This document shows, one piece after another, positions 37,318-47,115 of a DNA stretch of 64,000 nt. Source of the DNA: Perca fluviatilis (Eukaryota; Chordata; Actinopteri; Perciformes; Percidae). The notes beneath the pieces are model-generated. The model saw nothing but the letters and a program-made list of their open reading frames with translations. It searched no databases and had not been told where the DNA came from. How positions within the stretch are numbered: position 1 is the stretch's first letter; each line of letters begins with the position of its first letter. The stretch lies in the NCBI RefSeq assembly GCF_010015445.1, contig NC_053116.1, positions 30,407,285-30,471,284 of the forward strand. The letters are read 5' to 3'. The position numbers and the translations under genes were made by a program.

Positions 37318-40300
37318 GTAAGTCAAAATGCCCCTTCTCTGCACTTTCTCTACCCTATGATTACCTGGATATCACCCTATTCTTCCTCCTCTGGGTTTTT
37401 GTCTCCTGTCAATCGGTACTTTATAATGAGAGAGATGAATGTTATGTCACTTTATGTTACTGAGATTCACAAAGATACAGTAAATGAGCATCCGCTGCAG
37501 CATTTGCAGTTAGCTAGCGTTACAATTCAAACCCTTTCTGATTTTCACAAATTGAAACAACAAATACTTATAAGACTATTCGCTTTCTTTCTGAGAAGTA
37601 GATGAGAAGATCAATACCATCTTCATGCCTTTGCGTCGAGTATGGAGCTGGACCTGGGAGATGATTAGCCTAGCTTAGCATAAAGGCTGGAAGCAGGAGG
37701 AAACGGCTAGGCTGTCTCTTCAAATGATATAACAAAAAAGTGCCTCCACTTTGTTTGTAGTTTTAGCTATGAGAATAGCTTACAAATGCTTGTCTCTTTC
37801 TCATCTAACACCACTTCTCCTATTTCCTTTTTTTAAACTCCTGTCTTAATGTTGTTGATGCATTGAGAATCAACACAATATTTTTTCATATTTTTTCATA
37901 TTTTTTCATATTTAATGTTTACTTTGGGAATAGTGATATTGTGCCATCTGCCTTAAATAAGCAGATGAACAGGTGCAAATTTTTTTCTTTCTGCAGCAGT
38001 GCTTTCATGAATCACCACCCTCATATGCAAATGATCATATTGGCAGGTGGCAGGGAAAAAAAGTACACAGTGGAAATATATACAACAAAAATATACAAGT
38101 GGAAGTGCTACCTCAGTAATCCTTGGTTATGAATTTGACGACACTTGACTCAACACTCTGACTCTGATATTAGCCGTACCCTGCCTGTTTACAAGTGAGG
38201 TTCATTTGCTCGACTTCTTCGCCATCATTTTGAATGAAGTTTGGTTTTCAGATCAGTCGACCATATATTTTAGGGCCCATGTGCAGTGTCTCTATTGCTG
38301 CTTTTCCTGACTTCCTTCACCTTCTTTCTGTTTATTTTATTCTTCCACCTCTTCTTTTATTTCCTCCCCCCCCCAAACACCCCAACTTCAGTCTCTATCG
38401 GTTGGTATCTCCCTCTTGAGCTATATCTCACCCTTTCTCTCCTTCAACTCAGTCAATCTCAATCCGGTCTTGCATCAGTTTATTTCTCTCTGGAGTTGAG
38501 CGGGGAGACAGTCGCGAAACTACCCGAGGCCGACAAGCACGGTTGTACCAATCATTGCCTTCTGACTTGTTCATAAAGATAAAGGGCTTCTTTCTCCCCT
38601 TTGCCTCTCCATCTCTTTCTCCATCCATCCCTCAGTTGAAATCTGCTCTGTATTTGTCCCTGCGGTGTTAGTCTGACTGATTGTGAAAGGAGGGATTCTG
38701 TTCGGCTCCCATGGGTGCTCCAGGTCATGACTTGAAAGTGCTCAGGCCACAAATTAGAGCGCAGAGTTGCGTTTCTGCCATGTTGAAGGTCCCTAAGCCT
38801 TCCAATAAAAACCAGAGTTCAGTGCCACACAAGCCATAATATGATCTGAAGATATGAGGCCACCTTTGGCCTTCCGCAGCCTTCTGCCATTTATCTGTTT
38901 TGAAGGATTTATGGCCAAACAGAAGCGAAACATGGAACGGCACATCTGTCGAGGTTGGATTTGATGACATTTGGCCTCAAATCCAGACGATTGAAGCACA
39001 TGCTGTACAAGCACCTGTGACAGGTTTTTTAAGCTGTAAGACAACAGTTGTTACAAATCCACTAAAGCCTGTAAATATTTTTCTCAGCCAACAATGACGG
39101 GGCACTGGCGATCAATTTTTCATTCAGCTAAAGTGTTACCAATGAAATCAGGCAGTGCGTTAGGCTGATCGATACGCAGTATCTTTTTTCTTCTGAGGAG
39201 GGCTTCCACTCATTAGGAGTGAAATGACACATCCCCCATGCAAGAATATCCGCCATCTCATTGTACTGTCCGATGTATTGACGTGCGCCACGGCTGTCTC
39301 AAAAAGAAAAGCGGTTTTAATCTTTATATTTCTTTGAGACATCTAGTGGCTCAAGGTTGAATTTAGTCCACACACTCTAGTATATATATATATATATATA
39401 TATATAAAAACTTATTATGATCTGTTGTGAAGCTTCTCAGTGGATGTCAGACCTTGGTTTAAATGTATTAAAGGGTTGTTTCACTCAAATTACAAAAAAT
39501 GTATTTTATCACTTACCTGCCGTAGTATTGGACCATGGAAATTGTTGTTGTTTTTTTGTTCAGGTATTGAGTTATCTTCCTCAGGCTTCAGTGCAACATT
39601 GGTTTAGGCCTCATGTGTTGCTCAGAAAAAACACTAGCGGCCCTCCGTATGTTACATTTAAACAAGGTAATACCATTCATATGACACTAAAAATAATGAC
39701 TAGCAAATGCTCATGTGAAAGTTAATGGCACGCTAAGCTCCAGCTACTGTAAACTCTTTCATATGCCAGTGAAAGTCGGACCAATTCATTACATTTTACA
39801 GTTCACTAGAATCTGATAGTCAAATAGCTCTGTCCCTCCTTTTATCGCTCTCTTTCTTTCCCTCGTTACGTCCGTCACGGCAGTGGGCTGGAAAATCACC
39901 CTCTCTGATGTTTGTCTTCTCTGCAGATTAAAAGTCAGATCTCTCTCGCTGCCCCCAGCCCCCTTTCTCCTCGTCTTATCGGCCAAACCTCACCCATTTG
40001 CCTCTATTTTATAGCCGCCGTCACATCTGAATCGATGTGTGCTGCCTGTGAAAGTACTGTTATGAGGGGAGGCAGAGGGAATGGGAGTGGGGCAGGAGCA
40101 TGTCGCCACTGTCTGCTGTCCTTTTCATGCAATTTTAACCGGGCTGTGTCAGTCACCGGTCTGGCAGCATTAAGGCGACAATTACGGCTATCTTTCACGA
40201 TAATCATACAAGTGTTCTTCCCGTTCTCTCTGGCGTTGCTCAGGCAGGGGCAGCCATGATTGATTTGGGCAATTTGTTCTGCTGATTACGAGCGGCGTGG

Positions 40301-40343
40301 AAGCATGGCATCAGCGCCTCGCATGCTTCGCCGTTCTTCACCT

Positions 40344-40379
<36 letters not shown>

Positions 40380-40617
40380 TCCCCTCCGCTTTGAGCTTTA
40401 TTTTTTTAAGCCCTCTTCTCTCTGACAGGAGTGTAAAAAAAAAAAAAATATAGAGAGTTGATAAATGTTGGACAACATAACCCCCAAGGTTGCACAGCCT
40501 CTCTCTCTGCTGAAGAAGGCACTTTTGAGAGTGCCTGTGGGCTGTTTCCTTTTTAGTGTGTGTTGTTTTTCCTTCATGTATTTGTGTGTCTGTCTAACTT
40601 GTTGTCTTTTTACCCAG
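37318..40617 (+). other. agrn: agrin intron before the optional 42-nt exon
   Basis: A 3.3-kb interval. It contains a dispersed fish repeat fragment at 37625-37745, a TA microsatellite at 39380-39405 and a (CA)n at about 40347-40377. No other exon is supported. If the 42-nt exon is skipped, the intron runs on to 40995. Confidence 0.75.
37625..37745. repeat. dispersed fish repeat fragment
   Basis: The phrase GATTAGCCTAGCTTAGCATA followed by AGGCTGGAAGCAGGAGGAAA and CGGCTAGGCTG resembles a high-copy percomorph repeat that I recall. The class is unknown. Confidence 0.55.
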
Positions 40618-40659
40618 CCCGCCATGCCTCGGCCAGCTTTTTGGATGAGTCTCAGTCCG
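40618..40659 (+). CDS. agrn: candidate 42-nt cassette exon of agrin before SEA
   Basis: A pyrimidine-rich acceptor TTTTTACCCAG (ending 40617) and donor GTAAAA (from 40660) bracket 42 nt. In the required phase (1 in, 1 out) it reads RHASASFLDESQS without a stop. Joining the 37192 exon directly to the 40996 exon also gives a perfect phase-1 fit ([12 protein letters not shown]). This aligns more closely with mammalian NCPATKVFQGVL, so the 42-nt piece would be an in-frame optional insert. No homologue comes to mind. Transcript evidence is needed to accept it. Confidence 0.45.
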
Positions 40660-40995
40660 GTAAAACTGGCCCATTTTTCCACCTTCCCTCCTTCAGTGTT
40701 CTTTCCTTCTTTCTCTCATATCTCACGGTCCACCTCTTCCACCACCACCACAACCTCCACCACCACCTCTACGCCCAAACTCCAGCCCTTTTTAAAAACA
40801 CCCACAGAATCTCCAACAAACTCACTAACCTCCCCTTGTCAAACACACACAAACACACAATCCATCACTAACCCAAAACTGGCACTACCCCAAAACGAGC
40901 ACTGTGTAAAGGCAGCGGGAACTGAGTGATGGAAGAAGGTTTGAGCTATTGTCTTTCAGTATGACATCTTCTTTCCTCTCCTCCTCTCCTTCCAG
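40660..40995 (+). other. agrn: agrin intron with an open Ser/Thr-rich stretch
   Basis: A 336-bp intron. Its middle (about 40697-40903) is open in a phase-compatible frame and Ser/Thr-rich; see findings. Otherwise it is pyrimidine-rich up to the strong acceptor CCTTCCAG. Confidence 0.7.
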
Positions 40996-41123
40996 CCACC
41001 ATGAGGTTCAGCGGTTTCCTGCACTTGGACCAGGTGGAGGGCCAGGAGATTTTCTACACCCCCGAGATGGAGGACCCCAAGTCGGAGCTGTTTGGCGAGA
41101 CGGCCCGCAGCATAGAGAGTGCT
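40996..41123 (+). CDS. agrn: agrin exon: SEA domain, part 1
   Basis: Phase 1 in (acceptor TTCCAG), phase 0 out (donor GTAAGT at 41124). It encodes [18 protein letters not shown], then [20 protein letters not shown] and IESA. The mammalian match [29 protein letters not shown] is nearly identical, making this one of the strongest identifiers in the window. SEA modules occur on heavily glycosylated extracellular proteins and flank mucin-like stretches, as here. Confidence 0.97.
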
Positions 41124-41158
41124 GTAAGTGCTGTAGGAGCAAGTAGGGTTGGGAATAT

Positions 41159-41441
41159 TAGGGGTGCACGATTCAGAAAATGTCACGATTCGATTCAATA
41201 TCGATTTTCGATTCAAAAATGATTCTCGATTCAAAAAACGATTCACAGCATGTAAATGTTGTTACTTTTCCCATGTGATTGCAGAAGACATAACATTTAT
41301 AATAAATGAATAAAAAATAATTTACAGATTTTTTTGTTATTAAAAAATATGGATTGATTTTTGGAATTCTATGAATCGATTTTGAATCGGTAGAGCTTGA
41401 ATCGCGATTCAAATGTGAATCGATTTGTTTGCACACCCCTA
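41159..41441. mobile_element. hAT-type MITE with perfect 8-bp target duplication
   Basis: The termini are inverted: TAGGGGTGCACG at the left and GCACACCCCTA at the right. The 8-bp sequence GGGAATAT occurs exactly on both sides (41151-41158 and 41442-41449), the diagnostic hAT target-site duplication. The 283-bp body is rich in GATTCGATT/AATCGAT phrases and non-coding. It resembles a common fish repeat family. Confidence 0.88.
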
Positions 41442-42965
41442 GGGAATATAGTTGATATGTCATGGCTAAATCTACCTTTAAGACACGTTTCTCCCGATAT
41501 TCACTTGTTTACATTTTATTACTAAAGGTGCGATATATACAACACAAGTCTGGGCCGGGATAGCTTGCACACGGCTCTCACCTCTGACGTCACAAGCAAA
41601 CATGGAGGTGGCCGAGCCGAAATGCCAGCAGCTAGCTGTGCTTACGTAGCTAACAGTGTTAATGGGGGTTAGCTCACACTCACTGGGGTGACCTGGGGGG
41701 AACTGGAGGGTGGGTGTTATGCTTCCAGCCACCGTGGGTCACGACTGCGTTATCAGCGGTATCCGTCATATGAGCGGCACCGTTCCCAAGCGCATGTCTG
41801 GCCTGGGTAGTGCAAAGTGCTGAGATACTGTAGATAATTCTGTGTATCTGATATTATTTAATCAGTTTAGAGACTTAATGACTCTTCTCTACTTGTGCTG
41901 CATCAATTGATGATTGCCACTTGTGGACACAGCTGCTCCTGTTCACCAAACGTTACATAGTCTAGCTTTGGATTTTGCATTTTCCCAAGACTCTTCATGT
42001 CAGGAGTGGAATAAACCTCTGACACAACATTCAAAGCATCCTGAGACACTACAACTCTTCACCTAGAGCCAGACTAATCAAATTCTTTGAGCTCCTTCAG
42101 GCAGGCAGGTTTCATTGCAGGTCTTACAGACCTGACACCCTGCAGCTGCTGAGTAATATTCTGCCACACCGGGCTGGAGTGTTTTCTCTGGTCAGTGATC
42201 TGATAGTAAAATAACAATGATAAAAAAATCCACATATCCACACCAGCTGCGAACAGTGAGGAACATAGAGTACATCATATCAGAGTGAGACAACATGGCC
42301 TGGCTGATATTTGATTTTTACTAAAAGGGGAGGTATTGGCAAACTAGAAGGAATACAGTGATTGAATAACAGTTTTTTGACCTAGGTAGGTAGACTCTTT
42401 ACAGTGTAGTGGTCCATCATGGTGGTTCAATAATTCTTTTTCAAAAATACTAACATCAACTCATCATCATACACTGCTGATTACTTCAGAATTTTCACAG
42501 AATTTGGCTGTTGCTTTTAATTTCAAGCGCAGCAGCAAAAGCTCTAGGGCTGAGTTAGCACTGACACTACATGAGGCTTCCAGAAACTCTTCAAGTTTAA
42601 TAAGAGAACTATCAAAAAAATTAAATAAAAAACAGCATTCTGCAGCCTTGTGCAAAGACTAATTTCTCAATTGCTTGCCAAACACTTCAAAGCACCCACA
42701 ACCAGCATCTCATGTGAGATTAATTAAGAATTTTCAGACATTTGAAAAATCAAGACCTTATTCTGGATATGCGTCTCATAAGTTTGGAAGGCCAGTTTCT
42801 GTTAGCCAGCCAAGGCTGAGGCAGGCATAGAGCCTGTACAGTAATCATCGTTTGGGCCTGGCAGTTTACCCTGCTCAAACTTCTCTACTGTCATTTTCTC
42901 TGTTGAGCTCAGACCTTAGAACAATTGTCTCTGTTATTAAGCCAGGGCCTCGCTCCTCTGATGTA

Positions 42966-42966
<1 letters not shown>

Positions 42967-43042
<76 letters not shown>

Positions 43043-43118
43043 TACACGGTACACATCTACCAGCTGTTGAATCAGTGTCACTAGCCCCCACTGGGACCTA
43101 ATCTACTACCTCACAGCG

Positions 43119-43178
<60 letters not shown>
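42967..43178. repeat. two long (GT)n tracts
   Basis: (TG)n at 42967-43041 and (TG)n at 43120-43178 are separated by about 80 bases of unique sequence. Confidence 0.95.
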
Positions 43179-43179
<1 letters not shown>

Positions 43180-44735
43180 GTGTGTGCGTGCACGCTCGTT
43201 ACACTCCAAGTCTGCGTGTCTCTGAAGCCTGGTGTGCCACTTGATAGCAACCAACTCCTCTTCATCTTTCAACACTCACACTGAGCACATACACACACAC
43301 ACACACACACGCACAGACTAACACAAAGTACACACACAGATATACAGCACACAAAGAATCAAGCCGCAGCACATTTTTTTAGCAATCGGTTACAATTAGT
43401 GAATAAATTAGGATATGTGAGAGAAAGACAGGAAAGAAAGAGCAGGTTTATAGGTCCACAGGAGAGCTTGTCCAGCATTTCCATGCCTAAGACAGCTTTA
43501 GAGGATTTTATTTTTTACCCGTCTACTTTGCCGTCACACCTCAACCAACAAATTAGAGGCGTTCAGTACATGAAGGAAATAATCTGAGTCCTCAAGCTGA
43601 ATTGAGTGCACTGAATCATCAGTGTCACTAATCGAATCGGCAGCCTCTTGCATTGGCGCTCACCTGCTAGTGTCTTTAAAAACGTTATAATATATAGAAT
43701 CTTTTTATTGAAAAGGAAAAGCTGCAAAAACATTGTTGATGCGGTAAATGTGTGTGAGCATTAAACCTTATGTGATGGTGCAATAACCTAACAAAAACAA
43801 GCATACTACACAGTCAGTGACTATATCGCTCTATGACTGAAACGGTATGAAATGGTTCGAATAAGCATAATGACGAGTAATTTCCTCCACAAATCACAAG
43901 GATTCCAAGTGAATTCGTCTCAAATATCACATAATGGTAGAATCTTCTTTAAAATCATCATTTTGTGGACAATGATTGGCTTTAGTAAAATCAGCGAGAT
44001 GCAGATGGGGCGTGTGGAGGAGCTCTCACTGGAAACAATGGAAGCAGCCACTCAGAGGAGGCTCTAGTACAGTGGGTTAGCAGGCCCTGTGGCTCCTATG
44101 ATTGTAACCAGCAGTTGAAATGAGGACGAGGCTGCGGATTGTCCTCTCGTTTCTTGTTGCTTTTGAGTGTGTGAATGTGATGAATCCACCAGCACGCTGA
44201 CAAGAACAGAATTATGGACAAACATTGAGTATAACTTTAAGTAAAAGTTTCAGTTCTAGAATAAAAATTGTCAAATTTTAAGATTAAATATTGGCCTAGA
44301 GTTTTTTTGGGTGAAGGCATTTACAGCCCTACTGCCGTTATTACCCCGTCGGCTTAAAAAAACATTGTAGTCAAACCTCCTTATGGAGCTCTTCTGGCAA
44401 GTTACAACTTGCACACAGCGGGGGCATCAGAAGCAAAACCAATCAGGAGCACATGTCAGGGTTGCACGACATTTATCTTAGCTCCTCCCGAAAACTTGTC
44501 TCTATAATTAATGCCACGGCTGCAGCTAAATGTCAATTTGTGCACCCACACCCGATAGGTTTCTTCTCTGCACCCCAATTTAAGAGGCAGTCTTTCTTCC
44601 TTGGAGATAGAGTACAGTCTTCTGGAATTGGACTCGCTGCTATGATAGCGTAGAGCTCATTTCCAGCCTCATTTATCATCTCTTTTCTCCGTCCGTTCTC
44701 TCCTCCTACTCTTTCTCCTTCTCTCTCTTCCTCAG

Positions 44736-44850
44736 CTCAATGAGTTATTCAGGAAGTCGGAGGTGCACAAAGACTTTATGAGCGTTCGTGTCCGGAACCT
44801 GGCGCCCAGCAACTCCATCTTGGCCTTTGTTGAGGCCCATTTCAAACCAG
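44736..44850 (+). CDS. agrn: agrin exon: SEA domain, part 2
   Basis: Phase 0 in (acceptor TTCCTCAG), phase 1 out (donor GTGAGA at 44851). It encodes LNELFRKSEVHKDFMSVRV, then RNLAPSNSILAFVEAHFKP. It matches mammalian [36 protein letters not shown]. The place where autoproteolytic SEA modules have GSVVV reads NSILAF here, so self-cleavage is not expected. That is inference from the motif. Confidence 0.95.
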
Positions 44851-46333
44851 GTGAGAGATCTTTGATGAGAGCAGAAGATTTGAAATATTGTTCCCCTTTG
44901 TCTTTAGGCAAGCAGAATGTCTCAAAAAAGTACGTACTTGATTTAAATGAAATTGGGATAAAAGTTAGGCCACTGGCCAAGGAAGACCTAATTACTTTTT
45001 TTTTTAATGCAGAATAAGCCACCATATCACCATTTTTAATGTCTCGTAACTCCTGGGCTGTAAGGCGGAGAGGCAGAATGTGTTCTCCCTTGGATTCCTT
45101 GGTCCAGCACTCTATTCGTAATTCATTACTCCTCCTACACATTTCATGCCATGCTCACGAAATTTACTGCTTAACTTTTTTGGATACTATTTTGAATATT
45201 CCACACAGTTCTCTTAAAACTTATTTCTTGAATCAGTTATGCAATAGCAATCACATTGTAGCAGCACATCACCACTGAGAGTGATCCTGCAAACTCAAAT
45301 TTTTAAGTATGCTTATTTCCAATTATCCTTTTTCAAAACATTAACTAGATATAAGTTTGTTTGTTTTTTCATCAAACAATCATTATGATTTTCCGATCCA
45401 GAGCCGTATGCAGGTTGAAAACATTTCTTATAGTAAAACAACAATGTTAGAGGATTGTGCATCCTTGGCAGAGATATGCACTCTCTGAGTGCTTTCTACT
45501 TATTTTTAATTTGGCTCATAATATTGTGAGGCACTGAATGTTTTCCTCATCTTTTTTTAATTTTCTTCTCAATGCCAACGTAATCTCTTGCTCGCAACAA
45601 TTTCCCCCAGTGTTTTACCTAACTCTTCACATTGGTGTTTGTTATTCATCAGAGCCAGGAAAAGTTACCTACGGCCGTACAGGTGAGATAGTTGGCTTGT
45701 GCTCTGTTTCAGCGCCTCTTTGAATCTCCTATACAGTTAAAGACACAATTTGCGATATTGAAAAGTAGAAGTGTGCCCAACAAAATCCACAACTGGAATG
45801 GAACCTGCTGTTACTCTCAAATTGATTGACATGTGTCCTAATACAGTGTCAAACACTAGACAACAACTAAATGTAAGTTACTGATGTTTTTTAATCTGTT
45901 AAAGGTTTGTTTACATCACTTATGCTGTAGTCACAATGTCACTTGGTCACTATGGTTGGCACCACAACTGGGCCTTTAAGCTCCTTTTTGTACCGTACAA
46001 AACCCCACCCTCCCCCCCTTCTTTTTTTTTTATGAGCATCGTTTAATGTCCTTCACACCCTTCGTACAGGGCAACGTTAATCGGCCCTCCTCCATGGCCT
46101 GTAAAGCGAACATCTGCAGTGAACGTTATGAGAGCGATTCATCTGGAAAAAAAAGCTGGACAAGCGGCAGGTGGAGGACAAGTGGTCCCTGGAGATCCTC
46201 CACCTGTCATACACAGGCTTTTCTGATATACAGTATATGCATTGTTCCGCTAAAGTAGCAGGAGTCCTGTATTTGCTTTGGAGTGCTCCTCAGAGGCCTT
46301 GTCCTGAGTGGTTGTACCTCTTGTTTGTTGTAG
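44851..46333 (+). other. agrn: agrin intron inside SEA (2/3)
   Basis: A 1.5-kb phase-1 intron ending TTTGTTGTAG. No repeat with clear borders or exon-like sequence is recognised. Confidence 0.8.
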
Positions 46334-46453
46334 ATACAAGATACACGGTGGAGGACATCGAAGGAGCCCTGCTGAAACAGCTGAAGGCCTCTAAAGAGAC
46401 CAGCATCGCCGTGAAGAAGCCGGAGGACGAGAATATACGCTTCACCAATTATG
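46334..46453 (+). CDS. agrn: agrin exon: SEA domain, part 3
   Basis: A phase 1/phase 1 exon (acceptor TTGTAG, donor GTAATA at 46454) of 40 codons. It encodes TRYTVEDIEGALLKQLKAS, then KETSIAVKKPEDENIRFTNY. It corresponds to mammalian [35 protein letters not shown], the C-terminal helix and strand of SEA. The codon split with the next exon restores Gly. Confidence 0.93.
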
Positions 46454-46648
46454 GTAATACAGTATGGACTTCTGTCAGGAGTGTTTGGGGATTAATAAAA
46501 TGAAAAGGGGTTTTAAGTTATTCATGAGGTGATTTATCAAAGGTTTTACTGGTCTTGAACAGGAAATCTGAGGACCGCAGGCTCAACATACTTTACCGTC
46601 TCTTTTTCTTTGTCTAATTTCCATTGTTCTCTCGGGCTTTGTTGACAG

Positions 46649-47067
46649 GCCTCTCCTCCCCCTTCTTCACCACCACTACCACCACCACGACGTCAGTCAC
46701 CACAGCTGCCCCACCACCACCACCACCACCACCACCACCAGGCTTCCAACAACCTCCCCGTACATCACCCGTCGCCCACCAGGCACTACCCGCAGGCCTT
46801 CCAATGGCAGACGTACCACCACAGCCTCCGCGCCGGTCACCACACCACGACCCACCACCACCACAGCAGCCGTCACCACGGCAGCCGTCACCACGGCAGC
46901 CCTGCCTCCAGCCACCACCATTGCCCATGTTAGGAGCAAGTTTCACCACAAGACCCAGAAGCCTTGCGGCTCCCACCCCTGCCTCCACGGGGGCACCTGC
47001 GAGGATGACGGCAGTGACTTCAGTGCAAGGATTGCCACCAGGAGGTCTGTGTTGTGTGATGTGAAGG
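46649..47067 (+). CDS. agrn: agrin exon: mucin-like linker plus EGF-like domain 1, frame disrupted
   Basis: Acceptor TTGACAG ends at 46648 and donor GTGAGG starts at 47068. The previous exon ends in phase 1 and the LG1 exon begins in phase 1, so the length should be a multiple of three, but it is 419 nt. The entry frame reads LSSPFFTTTTTTTTSVTTAA, then poly-Pro, and hits a stop at 47062-47064. From the ACC repeat onward the sensible frame is one base earlier. There it gives TTRLPTTSPYITRRPPG, PVTTPRPTTTTAAVTTAAVT and the EGF1 start KPCGSHPCLHGGTCEDDGSD, and it ends VLCDVK in phase with LG1. The fourth and fifth EGF cysteines (codons at 47024 and 47033) lie in yet another frame. The exon is real; the breaks are best explained by missing C bases in low-complexity sequence. 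Confidence 0.85.
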
Positions 47068-47115
47068 GTGAGGTCCGGTGCTTCTTTTTTATATATATTT
47101 TTTAAAAAAAAAAAA

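Larger units (their letters stand above)
41124..44735 (+). other. agrn: agrin intron inside SEA (1/2)
   Basis: A 3.6-kb phase-0 intron. It contains a hAT-type MITE beginning 35 bases after the donor (41159-41441), (GT)n tracts at 42967-43041 and 43120-43178, and a (CA)n near 43290-43310. No exon is supported. Confidence 0.8.

Noticed and set aside
41480..41960. Possible dispersed element after the hAT MITE
   Set aside because: Phrases such as GTTACATAGTCTAGCTTTGG hint at a repeat end, but no matching second end or target duplication could be found.
44732..45142. 136-codon minus-strand open frame over SEA part 2
   Set aside because: Antisense shadow of a real exon and its intron.
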